Origin: Chitinophagaceae bacterium
GTDB lineage: Bacteria > Bacteroidota > Bacteroidia > Chitinophagales > UBA10324
DNA: 64,000 bases
Assembly: GCA_947474435.1 (NCBI GenBank)
Contig: CANJII010000011.1
Span: 28,482-92,481, forward strand
Direction: 5' to 3'
Of the stretch, positions 25,853 through 33,790 are shown piece by piece. Made by a program: the position numbers and the translations under genes. The notes beneath the pieces are model-generated. The model saw nothing but the letters and a program-made list of their open reading frames with translations, had not been told where the DNA came from and did not search any database. The stretch's first letter is position 1, and every line of letters begins with the position of its first letter.

Positions 25853-25868
25853 CCCTCGCTCTCGTCCC
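25853..25868. repeat. solo copy of the cassette repeat core
   Basis: The 16-base sequence CCCTCGCTCTCGTCCC is identical to the core of the right terminal inverted repeat at 31098-31113. It sits in the short gap between batC and the batD paralogue. Confidence 0.75.
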
Positions 25869-25875
25869 TTTCTGT

Positions 25876-26664
25876 CTACCAGTCTTTTTTAACTTTAATC
25901 CTAACTCCCTTCATTTGTTTTTGCTGCATCTTCTGATTTGTTTTTTGCTCTTCATTTTGCAAAGCCTTTAATAATTTGTCTGCTTCTTCTTTTGTCAGTT
26001 TTGGTTTTTCACCTTGTTGCTGCTTGTCTTTTTGTTCCTGATCTTTTTGTTGTTGCTGATCTTGCTTCTCATCTTTTTGCTGATCCTTATTGTCATTGTT
26101 TTGTTGTTTTTCGTCTTTCGAATCCTTCTCGTCCTTTTTATCTTTTTGATCTTTATTATCCTGACCGCCTCCACCTTTATTCTGCCTAAGCTTTTCATTT
26201 GCATAGGCAAGATTATACTTTGTATCGGCATCAACAGGATTGATTTTTAAAGCACTCTTGTAAGCTTTTACAGCTTCTTCATATTTTTTTTCCTGCATAA
26301 ATGAATTTCCGAGATTGTGATACGCTTTTGCTTTCACTTCATCATTAGAATTCGTTTGTGCTGAAAGTTGAAATTGTTTTCCTGCATCTTCATATCGTTT
26401 CTGTTTGTAAATGGCATCGCCCACATTGAAAGTTGCTTCCTCCATGTTGTTCTTAATGTCCAACGCTTTTTTGTAACTCGCTTCAGCATCGGCAAATTTT
26501 TCGTTCTGAAATTCTTTATTGCCATTGCGTGTTACCACTTTTTCTTTTTGAGTGGAAAAAGAAAATTGTGCAGAAGCAAATTGAAAATTAAAAACACACA
26601 ACATCAATATAAAACCAATAGGAGAGACGATGAGTTTTTTTAAAATGGATTTTGGAATTTTCAT
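25876..26664 (-). CDS. batC: BatC: periplasmic TPR protein
   Basis: A 262-residue protein with a signal peptide ending FASAQ, then about three TPR units (residues 45-150: 'GNKEFQNEKFADAEASYKKA', 'VGDAIYKQKRYEDAGKQF', 'NLGNSFMQEKKYEEAVKAY'). A long low-complexity Asp/Lys/Gln region (about 165-225) follows, then a short 'LTKEEADKLLKALQNEEQK' helix and a basic end. This is the classic BatC organisation. It starts three bases after the batB stop. It is expected in the periplasm as a scaffold for the Bat complex. Confidence 0.9.
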   Translation of the reverse strand: MKIPKSILKKLIVSPIGFILMLCVFNFQFASAQFSFSTQKEKVVTRNGNKEFQNEKFADAEASYKKALDIKNNMEEATFNVGDAIYKQKRYEDAGKQFQLSAQTNSNDEVKAKAYHNLGNSFMQEKKYEEAVKAYKSALKINPVDADTKYNLAYANEKLRQNKGGGGQDNKDQKDKKDEKDSKDEKQQNNDNKDQQKDEKQDQQQQKDQEQKDKQQQGEKPKLTKEEADKLLKALQNEEQKTNQKMQQKQMKGVRIKVKKDW

Positions 26665-26667
26665 TTA

Positions 26668-27669
26668 TTAAAATTTTATTGAGAACTTACTTTTCCGTTC
26701 ACTTAACCACCATTCTGCAAATAAAAGAATTGCAGCAATGCCAAGACACCACTGAAACTGATCAGCAAAATCAGTGAAAATCATTTCTTCAAATTGTTTC
26801 GTACTTATTCCTTTCAATTCTTTCATTAACACCTCCACTTCATCACCACCACTTCCAAGCATAAAAAATTTTCCGTTTCCTTTCGCAGCAATTTCTTTCA
26901 GCATTTGTTGATTCAGTTTTGAAAGCACAATGTTTCCATCTTCATCTCGTTTGAAATCACTTTCCATTGGAATAGGTGAACCGTTTTCAGAACCAACACC
27001 GAGTGTATAAATTTTTGTTCCCTGCTTTACCGCATCCGATATTTTTTCATCCACTCCCCCTTCGTTGTCTTCACCATCAGTAATAATTATTAATGCTTTG
27101 TGCTCCTTGTCGCCTTCCGGAAATCCCTGATTGGCCAGTTCAATTGCTTCTGCAATATTGGTTCCTTGTGATGGAACCATGTTGGTATTTATTGTATGCA
27201 AATACATTCTGGCCGCGCTGTAATCAACCGTAAGAGGCATTTGCATGTATGCTTTACCTGCAAACACAATCATTCCTAATCGGTCATTGTTAAGTTGGTC
27301 AATAAAATTGGAAATAAAATTTTTCGCTCTGTCCAACCGGCTTGGTTTTACATCATCACTCATCATAGAGTTGGAAACATCCAATGCAATCATCACATCT
27401 ATACCTTGCCGTTTTACTAACTCCTGCTTGGTTCCGATTTGCGGATTTGCAAAGCCGAGAACAATAAAAATGTATGCAAGCGAAAGCAAAATAAATTTCG
27501 TCACATGTTTTCTATTTGAGAAATCGGGAATGAGTTGTAACACCAATGAAGTATTTCCAAATTTCCGGATTGCATTTTTTCTCCATAGGAAAAAGAAAAT
27601 AAATAATCCTGCAATCGGAATTACCGCGAACAGCGGCCACAAATATTCTATGTGTTCAAACCGAAACAT
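26668..27669 (-). CDS. batB: BatB: von Willebrand factor A membrane protein
   Basis: A 333-residue protein with two N-terminal membrane segments and one C-terminal segment flanking a VWA domain. The MIDAS motif DVSNS lies in 'VMIALDVSNSMMSDD', with 'VPSQGTN' and 'IITDGEDNEGG' supplying the other metal-site residues. The gene starts directly at the end of batA with no gap. The aerotolerance (Bat) proteins help Bacteroidota resist oxidative or envelope stress, probably as a complex assembled by MoxR; the exact mechanism is unsettled. Confidence 0.93.
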   Translation of the reverse strand: MFRFEHIEYLWPLFAVIPIAGLFIFFFLWRKNAIRKFGNTSLVLQLIPDFSNRKHVTKFILLSLAYIFIVLGFANPQIGTKQELVKRQGIDVMIALDVSNSMMSDDVKPSRLDRAKNFISNFIDQLNNDRLGMIVFAGKAYMQMPLTVDYSAARMYLHTINTNMVPSQGTNIAEAIELANQGFPEGDKEHKALIIITDGEDNEGGVDEKISDAVKQGTKIYTLGVGSENGSPIPMESDFKRDEDGNIVLSKLNQQMLKEIAAKGNGKFFMLGSGGDEVEVLMKELKGISTKQFEEMIFTDFADQFQWCLGIAAILLFAEWWLSERKSKFSIKF

Positions 27670-28686
27670 CTATGGAGCGCTTTTTAAAATGGTGTAACGA
27701 AGTAAAACATCCAGCAATAAAAAAATTCCGGCGAAGAAAGCGAAGGCATAAAATTTTTCAGTCTTCCTCTCAAATGCACTCACTTCAATTTTTGTCTTCT
27801 CTAATTTATCAATCTGATTATAAATTTCTTTCAGCTTTTTATTATTCGTTGCTCGAAAATATTGCCCTCCGGTTTTCTTCGCAATATCAGTGAGTAACGA
27901 TTCATCAATCTGCACATCAGCTAAATCATAAATCAATTGACCATCAGGAGTCATTGCAACCGGAGTCATAGCTTTTCCGTTGGTGCCGATTCCGATTGTG
28001 TAAACACGAACTTTGTATTGCATGGCAATATCACACGCAGTAAGAGGGTCAATTAATCCTTTGTTGTTCACACCATCAGTCATCAGAATTACCACTTTAC
28101 TTTTAGCCTGACTTTCTTTCAATCGTTGCACAGCAGTAGCGAGTCCCATTCCGATAGCAGTTCCATCTTCTAATAAACCGTTTTTTACCAATGACAATTG
28201 ATTCTTCAAAATCGTGTGGTCAATGGTTACAGGACATTGAGTAAAACTTTCACCTGAGAAAACAACCATCCCGATTCTGTCGTGGAGTCGTTCATCGATA
28301 AAAGCCATCGCTTCTTTTTTTGAAGCTTCCAATCTGTTGGGCGAAAAATCCTTAGCGAGCATGGAAGCTGATAAGTCCATAGCGAGTACAATATCAATTC
28401 CTTCAGTGGTCATTTTCTCTTCATCGAAAGATGTTTGAGGTCGGGCAATGGAAATGAGCAATAAAATAATTGTGAGCAGACGCAGCACAGGAAGAAATTT
28501 TTTCAGCGTTGCTTTTAGTGGATTTCCAAAACCGGAAAATGATTTTGTAGAAGAAAGTTTAAGTGAAGAATAATTTTTCTTCGAGAGAAAATACCACCAA
28601 ACAATTGAAAGCAGTATCACAACTGGAATGAGCCATAGAACCCAGTTGTCGGCGAAGGTGATATGTGATAGATTTCTAAACATCAT
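27670..28686 (-). CDS. batA: BatA: von Willebrand factor A membrane protein
   Basis: A 338-residue paralogue of BatB with the same layout: N-terminal membrane segments, then a VWA domain with MIDAS DLSAS in 'VLAMDLSASMLAKD', 'LEDGTAIGMG' and 'ILMTDGVNNKG', then a C-terminal membrane helix ('AFFAGIFLLLDVLLRY'). Its start overlaps the end of the DUF4381-like gene by 11 bases and its stop abuts the batB start, so the three genes are clearly cotranscribed. The domain faces the periplasm by topology. Confidence 0.93.
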   Translation of the reverse strand: MMFRNLSHITFADNWVLWLIPVVILLSIVWWYFLSKKNYSSLKLSSTKSFSGFGNPLKATLKKFLPVLRLLTIILLLISIARPQTSFDEEKMTTEGIDIVLAMDLSASMLAKDFSPNRLEASKKEAMAFIDERLHDRIGMVVFSGESFTQCPVTIDHTILKNQLSLVKNGLLEDGTAIGMGLATAVQRLKESQAKSKVVILMTDGVNNKGLIDPLTACDIAMQYKVRVYTIGIGTNGKAMTPVAMTPDGQLIYDLADVQIDESLLTDIAKKTGGQYFRATNNKKLKEIYNQIDKLEKTKIEVSAFERKTEKFYAFAFFAGIFLLLDVLLRYTILKSAP

Positions 28687-29686
28687 TTTTCTGTTCCGTC
28701 TTTATCTCTGCTTGTTCTGTTAAATCAATAAACCTGAATCCATTTTCCATTGCTTTAATATTTATATCAGGAAGGGGAGTCATCTTTGCAAACTTCACGA
28801 GGTCGGCCTGTTCTAAAATCATCATCAATTTCCCTTTAGCTTCTTCAGAAATACTATAAGAAGAAATATTATCAATGATTTCTTCTGTGGTTGATTCCAA
28901 TGCAAACCAGTTATAACGATATTCGAGATACAATCGGAGAATATCAGAGAGCCGACTGTAATAAATTTTTATTTCATCGTGCTGCCAGCGTTTTTCTTCT
29001 TCCAGAATTTTTAATTCTTTTCTAGCCCAGATGTGCGCAGGCTCTTTTGGTTTTGGCCGTTCAACAACAATTGGTTTCTTCTTTTTACTTCTCCTGAAAA
29101 AATAAATTGCTGCGATAATCAGCAGTAGCAAAACTATTCCTCCAACTATGTAGGGAATAAATTCATTCCACGAATACGGAACATCAAGCGGTGCCTTGAT
29201 TGGTTTGATTGCTTTAGTTGTATCAACTGCAACAGTTGTCACCCTGACAAAAACATAATCAGATAATACTGTGTCAATCGTTCCGCTTTTATTCTTTGAA
29301 AGAATCACTAACGGACCAGCGCGAAAATTCCCTGAATCATAAGCAGAGACAGTAAAGATTTGAGAAAATGTTTTTGTATCCCCACTGATAGTTGTGTCAA
29401 TTTTTGAATACTTCACTAACTCCATATTTCCAACTGTATCAAATATCGAAGGCATTATTACATTTTCTTCCTTTGGAAATTTGACAGTCAGTTTTACATT
29501 CAGAAAATCACCAATGACTATGTGAGTCGAATCCGCTTTTAATGCGGCTGAAATATTTTGAGCGAATAATTTTTGAGAACTATTCAATAGAATTAATGAA
29601 ATAAAAAAAAGCAATAGCGATTTTAAAAACGGCAGAACCATCTTTTCACTTTTCACTTTTATCTTATCACTTTTCCTTTTCTTCAT
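28676..29686 (-). CDS. DUF4381-like membrane protein of the bat operon
   Basis: A 336-residue protein. The start is ATG 29686, in an ATGA overlap with the DUF58 stop. The first ~15 residues (MKKRKSDKIKVKSEK) come from AGTGAAAAG-type repeated words and precede the real signal peptide, which begins at Met16 (ATG 29641) and ends LFAQ. An exported beta domain of ~130 residues follows, then one membrane segment ('YIVGGIVLLLLIIAAIYFF') and a cytoplasmic helical domain ('ARKELKILEEEKRW', 'YYSRLSDILRLYLEYRY'). This is the usual member between DUF58 and batA in Bacteroidota. Its role is unknown. Confidence 0.85.
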   Translation of the reverse strand: MKKRKSDKIKVKSEKMVLPFLKSLLLFFISLILLNSSQKLFAQNISAALKADSTHIVIGDFLNVKLTVKFPKEENVIMPSIFDTVGNMELVKYSKIDTTISGDTKTFSQIFTVSAYDSGNFRAGPLVILSKNKSGTIDTVLSDYVFVRVTTVAVDTTKAIKPIKAPLDVPYSWNEFIPYIVGGIVLLLLIIAAIYFFRRSKKKKPIVVERPKPKEPAHIWARKELKILEEEKRWQHDEIKIYYSRLSDILRLYLEYRYNWFALESTTEEIIDNISSYSISEEAKGKLMMILEQADLVKFAKMTPLPDINIKAMENGFRFIDLTEQAEIKTEQKNDV

Positions 29687-30579
29687 CTCCGCAATTCTCT
29701 TTGCTTAAACATATTCATCAATGCAACAACATAGCTGTCTTCGGTTTTAATGGATTCCAATTGGGAACCGCTTTTGCCGAAAATATCTTTCACCATTCTG
29801 AAATTCAATAGGAAATCCTTCGCATATTTTTCACGCAAACTTTTATTGGAAGTATCAATCCAGAATTCTTTTTGTGTTTCTGAATCTATAAATCTTACCA
29901 GGCCTGCATTCGGAAGTTGAGCATCGCGTTCATCATAAATGTGCAACCCTATCAGGTCGTGCTTTCTCCCAACAATGCTCACAGAGTTTTTTAAATCCTT
30001 CAGATTATTTCCATCAGGATTCGGATTCAGGAAATCTGAAATCAAAAAAGTGATTGCTTTTTTCTTCACCACATTATTCAGGTACTTCAATGCTTCAACT
30101 ACATTGGTTCCTGATTTCTTTGGATGAAAATCATAAATCTCTGAGATGATTCTCAGGATATGTGTCTTTCCTTTTTTCGGAGGAATAAATTTTTCCACTT
30201 CGCTGCTGAAAAAAATAACTCCTACTTTATCATTGTTTGTAATGGCAGAAAACGCAAGAATGCCACTTATCTCTGCGATAATGTGATTCTTAAATTCATT
30301 TTGGGTTCCGAAGAAAGATGACTGACTCACATCAATCAATAACATCATGGTGAGTTCGCGTTCTTCTTCAAAAACTTTTACAAATGGCCTGCTGTTTCTC
30401 GCGGTCACATTCCAGTCAATGGTTCGAACATCATCACCATATTGATACTCGCGCACTTCGCTGAACGAAATCCCTCTTCCCTTAAATGCAGAATGATAAC
30501 TGCCTGAAAAAATCTGGTTTGATAATTTCCGGGTTTTGATTTCGATGCGGCGAAGCTTTTTTCGTTTTTCTTCTACCAT
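29683..30579 (-). CDS. DUF58 domain protein of the bat operon
   Basis: A 298-residue cytoplasmic protein from ATG 30579 (MVEEKRKKLRRIEIKTRKLS). A longer open frame to 30639 runs into the terminal inverted repeat and is not used. It has the DUF58 hallmark 'YQYGDDVRTIDWNVTARN', then 'PFVKVFEEERELTMMLLIDV', then the VWA-like metal site DVSQS. DUF58 proteins accompany MoxR ATPases and are thought to act with them on VWA-containing partners. The start lies four bases from the left terminal repeat of the inserted cassette, so normal moxR coupling is interrupted. Confidence 0.92.
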   Translation of the reverse strand: MVEEKRKKLRRIEIKTRKLSNQIFSGSYHSAFKGRGISFSEVREYQYGDDVRTIDWNVTARNSRPFVKVFEEERELTMMLLIDVSQSSFFGTQNEFKNHIIAEISGILAFSAITNNDKVGVIFFSSEVEKFIPPKKGKTHILRIISEIYDFHPKKSGTNVVEALKYLNNVVKKKAITFLISDFLNPNPDGNNLKDLKNSVSIVGRKHDLIGLHIYDERDAQLPNAGLVRFIDSETQKEFWIDTSNKSLREKYAKDFLLNFRMVKDIFGKSGSQLESIKTEDSYVVALMNMFKQRELRR

Positions 30580-30583
30580 GTTT

Positions 30584-30625
30584 GGGACGAGCGCGAGGGA
30601 CAAGTGACGAGGGGAAATACAGACT
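30584..30625 (+). repeat. left terminal inverted repeat of the cassette
   Basis: A 42-base G-rich element beginning GGGACGAGCGCGAGGGACAA and ending AAATACAGACT. It matches the reverse complement of 31073-31113 with a few mismatches and one small gap. A further degenerate copy of the same words follows at about 30630-30662. Confidence 0.85.
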
Positions 30626-30677
30626 GCGCCAAGGGACAAGGACGAAAGACGAGGGGAAAGTGGTATGTCAACTCCAT

Positions 30678-31046
30678 TTATTTTTTCTTGTTTTTGTTTT
30701 CGAGTGTTTCAATGCTCTTTGTAATCATCGCAATGATTTCATCAAGAAGATTTGTTCTTTCAAGAATCGTTTTTTCAGATAAAAGTTTTGAGCATCTGTT
30801 GTATCTTCCTTTTGATTCACGCGCCGAGCCTCGTGATATTCTTAGAAAATGCGGATACTCTTTTCCAAATCCTCTACCATATCCTTCTTCAATGTTTGCT
30901 GAAATAGAATCAACAGAACGAACTAATTGTCGAGCTAATTCTTTTCCCCTGAAATCCTGAAATAATATTTCACTATCACTCCAATACATATCCCAGAGTT
31001 GCAAAGATTTTTGATAAAAAATTACTTTATCCAAAGAGTCATTCAT
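30678..31046 (-). CDS. four-helix-bundle protein (S23/IVP family)
   Basis: A 122-residue helical protein of the S23 / 23S-rRNA-intervening-sequence family. Features: 'FYQKSLQLWDMYW', 'LARQLVRSVDSISANIEEGYG', split here at the helix turn after SIS, then 'PHFLRISRGSARESKGRY', and a C-terminal helix 'LLDEIIAMITKSIETLENK'. Homologues occur in rRNA intervening sequences and as stand-alone genes; the fold is also used by Avd proteins of diversity-generating retroelements. No reverse transcriptase is nearby. It is flanked by ~41-base inverted repeats and placed between moxR and the DUF58 gene. Its molecular role is unknown. Confidence 0.85.
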   Translation of the reverse strand: MNDSLDKVIFYQKSLQLWDMYWSDSEILFQDFRGKELARQLVRSVDSISANIEEGYGRGFGKEYPHFLRISRGSARESKGRYNRCSKLLSEKTILERTNLLDEIIAMITKSIETLENKNKKK

Positions 31047-31072
31047 AAAGTGTATTGATTTATTTTAATGGA

Positions 31073-31113
31073 AGTCAGTATTTCCCTTTCCTCTTGTCCC
31101 TCGCTCTCGTCCC
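31073..31113 (-). repeat. right terminal inverted repeat of the cassette
   Basis: The inverted partner of 30584-30625, sharing the GGGACGAG-GCGAGGGACAAG core and the inner AAATAC-GACT end. It ends six bases from the moxR stop codon (31120-31122). Confidence 0.85.
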
Positions 31114-31119
31114 TCTATA

Positions 31120-32154
31120 TTATGGCACTTCCACAGCATTCAGAATATCGCTGATCACTTCTTCGGGTGTGACATTTTCTGCCTCTGCTTCATAAGTCAA
31201 TCCTATCCGATGTCGCATTACATCGTAACAAATAGCACGAACATCTTCAGGAATCACATACCCTCGATGCTTTATAAATGCATAAGCTTTAGCAGCAACT
31301 GCGAGATTAATACTTGCTCTTGGAGAACCACCGTAACTGATAAGTGGTTTCAGTTTATTGAGTTTGTAATCTTCGGGTTTGCGCGATGCAAAAACTATAT
31401 CGAGAATGTATCGCTCAATTTTTTCGTCCATATAAATATCGCGAACGGTTTTACGGGCGCGCAAAATTTCTTCTCTTGTGGCAACCGGATTAATGGTCTT
31501 ATCAACCATCTGCATATTCTGCCGGATGATTAATTGTTCTTCATCTTTTTTCGGATAACTGATTACTGCTTTTAACATAAACCGGTCAACCTGGGCTTCA
31601 GGTAAAGGATAAGTTCCTTCCTGTTCAATCGGATTTTGAGTTGCTAAGACAAGAAAAGGTTCTTCCAATAAAAAAGTTTTATCGCCGATTGTAACTTGCT
31701 TTTCCTGCATGGCCTCGAGCAACGCTGATTGAACTTTAGCAGGTGCACGGTTAATTTCATCCGCAAGTATAAAATTGGCGAATATTGGTCCTTTCTTTAC
31801 TGCAAAATCATTTTCCTTTTGACTGTAAATCATGGTTCCAATTAAATCAGCCGGTAATAAATCGGGAGTAAATTGTATGCGCGAAAACTTTGCATGAATA
31901 GCTGCGGCCAATGATTTAATGGCTAAGGTTTTTGCCAGACCCGGAACACCTTCTAAAAGAATATGTCCACCGGAAAGCAAGGCGAGCATCAATCGTTCAA
32001 TCATGTATTTCTGACCGACAATGGTTTTTCCAAGTTCCATATTCAGTAAATCAATAAAAGCACTTTCTTGTTTTATACGCTCGTTTAATGCGCTGATATC
32101 AATTGAAGAAGAAGTGGTAAGAGGGGGAAGGATGTTTTCTGTAGTTGGTTCCAT
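31120..32154 (-). CDS. MoxR-family AAA ATPase, first gene of the bat operon
   Basis: A 344-residue AAA+ ATPase with Walker A GVPGLAKT ('ILLEGVPGLAKTLAIK'), Walker B 'FILADEINRAP', sensor 1 'FLVLATQNPIEQEGTYPLPE' and a C-terminal lid ('YGGSPRASINLAVAAKAYA'). MoxR proteins act as chaperone-like ATPases that activate VWA-domain partners, here presumably BatA and BatB. It is the promoter-proximal gene. On the minus strand, 32185-32178 reads TATTTTTG, a possible -7 element about 23 bases before the start, but no matching -33 element was found. Confidence 0.93.
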   Translation of the reverse strand: MEPTTENILPPLTTSSSIDISALNERIKQESAFIDLLNMELGKTIVGQKYMIERLMLALLSGGHILLEGVPGLAKTLAIKSLAAAIHAKFSRIQFTPDLLPADLIGTMIYSQKENDFAVKKGPIFANFILADEINRAPAKVQSALLEAMQEKQVTIGDKTFLLEEPFLVLATQNPIEQEGTYPLPEAQVDRFMLKAVISYPKKDEEQLIIRQNMQMVDKTINPVATREEILRARKTVRDIYMDEKIERYILDIVFASRKPEDYKLNKLKPLISYGGSPRASINLAVAAKAYAFIKHRGYVIPEDVRAICYDVMRHRIGLTYEAEAENVTPEEVISDILNAVEVP

Positions 32155-32462
32155 AAAAAAATTTGCGCTGCGATTTACAAAAATAATACCACTGTAGTAG
32201 AATAAATATTTCTTACAATAAATTTATTGCAATTTGCGAAACAGTTTAATGATATTGAATTGGAAGCTACCTTAAAACAAAAGTGATAGAATATATTTTA
32301 CGATTAATCATTGATCAAATTACCACATATAGAACTATGTTCAGCATCAATGCCAAAGAATTTTAATAATTGAAAATGCACGCTTTCGTTTTCTTTTTAT
32401 TGAGAAGCTAGAAATAAATAACAATTTCATAAAAATAAAAAACTCAAAAGCCTCTCTAAATA
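32155..32462. other. intergenic region upstream of moxR
   Basis: About 308 AT-rich bases between moxR and the end of the fibronectin-III gene at 32463. It should hold the bat promoter and the end of the upstream transcript. I see no convincing terminator hairpin, repeat or reading frame in it. Confidence 0.5.
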
Positions 32463-33119
32463 TTAATGTATTGGCGTAGTGAATTTAACAGGAGGTTCTG
32501 CAAATAAAGATTCATTCAAAACATTCCCCAGACAATTACAGGAAATAGTCCATATGTATTCAGTACCTGGAGTTAAATCAGAAATTCGTACTGAATTAAC
32601 ATAACCGCTTTTAACTGATACCGCTATCCATTTAGAATTTTGATTTTTCGATTTATATCGGATAGTAAACTTCACGCTATTTAACGGACCAGTCCAATGC
32701 AGAACTGCTGAAACGGAAGAAATGCTATCAACAAATAATTTATTTGGGGTCTGACATGGAAAATCAGTATTTAAAATTATTTTTTCTGACCAATCCGATG
32801 AATCTGATAAATCACTATTACAATAGGTAAGCATTTGTAATTCATATTCAGAATTTGGTTTGAGATTTGAAATTTTTGCTACTGTATCCTTCCCCATTAC
32901 CATCATGGTTATCCAATCAGAACTGCCCGTAATTCTCCCACGAATGTTATAAGCCATTGCACCATTTACTTTTTTCCAAACTACCCGTGCATAATTACTA
33001 CCAACTGCAGTACAATGAATATTTTGCGGATGATCACATAACTTTTGTGCATTTGATCTTTGAACAAAAAAGCATAACGAAAATAAAAATGACAGAAAAA
33101 CAGGACTGTGCTTTTGCAT
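32463..33119 (-). CDS. small secreted fibronectin type III protein
   Basis: A 218-residue protein with a signal peptide ending RSNAQ. Two fibronectin-III-like domains of about 90 residues follow, each with a 'xSxxARVxWxxxxGA' start and an 'LKPNSEYELQM' or 'LTPGTEYIWTI' turn. It has four or more cysteines and no T9SS sorting domain or anchor. It is the last gene of a four-gene operon after two giant surface proteins, starting five bases after its paralogue. It may be an accessory periplasmic or secreted factor for them; this is inferred from position alone. Confidence 0.75.
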   Translation of the reverse strand: MQKHSPVFLSFLFSLCFFVQRSNAQKLCDHPQNIHCTAVGSNYARVVWKKVNGAMAYNIRGRITGSSDWITMMVMGKDTVAKISNLKPNSEYELQMLTYCNSDLSDSSDWSEKIILNTDFPCQTPNKLFVDSISSVSAVLHWTGPLNSVKFTIRYKSKNQNSKWIAVSVKSGYVNSVRISDLTPGTEYIWTISCNCLGNVLNESLFAEPPVKFTTPIH

Positions 33120-33124
33120 TTAAT

Positions 33125-33790
33125 TTATTTGGTTTTAAATTTTAAAAAAGGTTTATATAAATCTGAAATTCCACGATTGCGATCAATACAAATTGAACGA
33201 ACAGAAATTTCATATTCTGTATTTGGCTGTAACATTTTTATTTCAACTTTCGGGTTGAAACTAGCATCTACGATTATACTATTCCATTCACCAACATTTC
33301 TTTTTTCTATTGAGTAAAACAACTTGAATTTTTTTGAATCAAAAGTCGGAAGCCACTTAATTACTGCTGAATTGGAATCAACACTTTCAACCCAGATTTT
33401 TTTTGGAAATTCGCATTTACAAAAATGTGTTAAAGTATCCGGCATTGAAAAATCAGATGTGTCATTAATTTTATAACTACACATTATTCCCATTTGAACA
33501 ATATAATCTTTAGTTGTTTTTAAATCAGGAATTTCAATTAAAGTATCAGGTGAATTCACCATAAAATATTGCCAAACCGAATCTCCGGGGCTTTTAATTC
33601 TCGCCCTGTATGCATAAGCTCCTTTTATTGAATTGCATACAACAGTTATTCTTTTGAAATCAAATTGCTTTACAGCACAAAATTTTGGCCCTACACAATT
33701 TGATTGCGAAAAGACTTCAGAAAATGAAAAAATCATTGCAACCGTGATTACTAAAAATAATATCGAATTTATTCTGGCTAATGGTATCAT
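33125..33790 (-). CDS. small secreted fibronectin type III protein
   Basis: A 221-residue paralogue of the next gene (32463-33119): a signal peptide ('NSILFLVITVAMIFSFSEVFSQ', in two parts), then two fibronectin-III-like domains ('AYAYRARIKSPGDS', 'TKDYIVQMGIMC', 'NSAVIKWLPTFDSKKFKLFY', 'LQPNTEYEISVRSIC'). There is no sorting domain. The ATG overlaps the stop of the 1832-residue protein gene as TGATG, so translation is coupled to it. Function unknown. Confidence 0.75.
   Translation of the reverse strand: MIPLARINSILFLVITVAMIFSFSEVFSQSNCVGPKFCAVKQFDFKRITVVCNSIKGAYAYRARIKSPGDSVWQYFMVNSPDTLIEIPDLKTTKDYIVQMGIMCSYKINDTSDFSMPDTLTHFCKCEFPKKIWVESVDSNSAVIKWLPTFDSKKFKLFYSIEKRNVGEWNSIIVDASFNPKVEIKMLQPNTEYEISVRSICIDRNRGISDLYKPFLKFKTK

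Noticed and set aside
30580..30639. Longer start for the DUF58 gene
   Set aside because: The extension reads through the terminal inverted repeat of the cassette; ATG 30579 fits the family.
30678..31046. Part of a diversity-generating retroelement (Avd-like fold)
   Set aside because: There is no reverse transcriptase, template repeat or variable repeat nearby; the four-helix fold alone is not enough.
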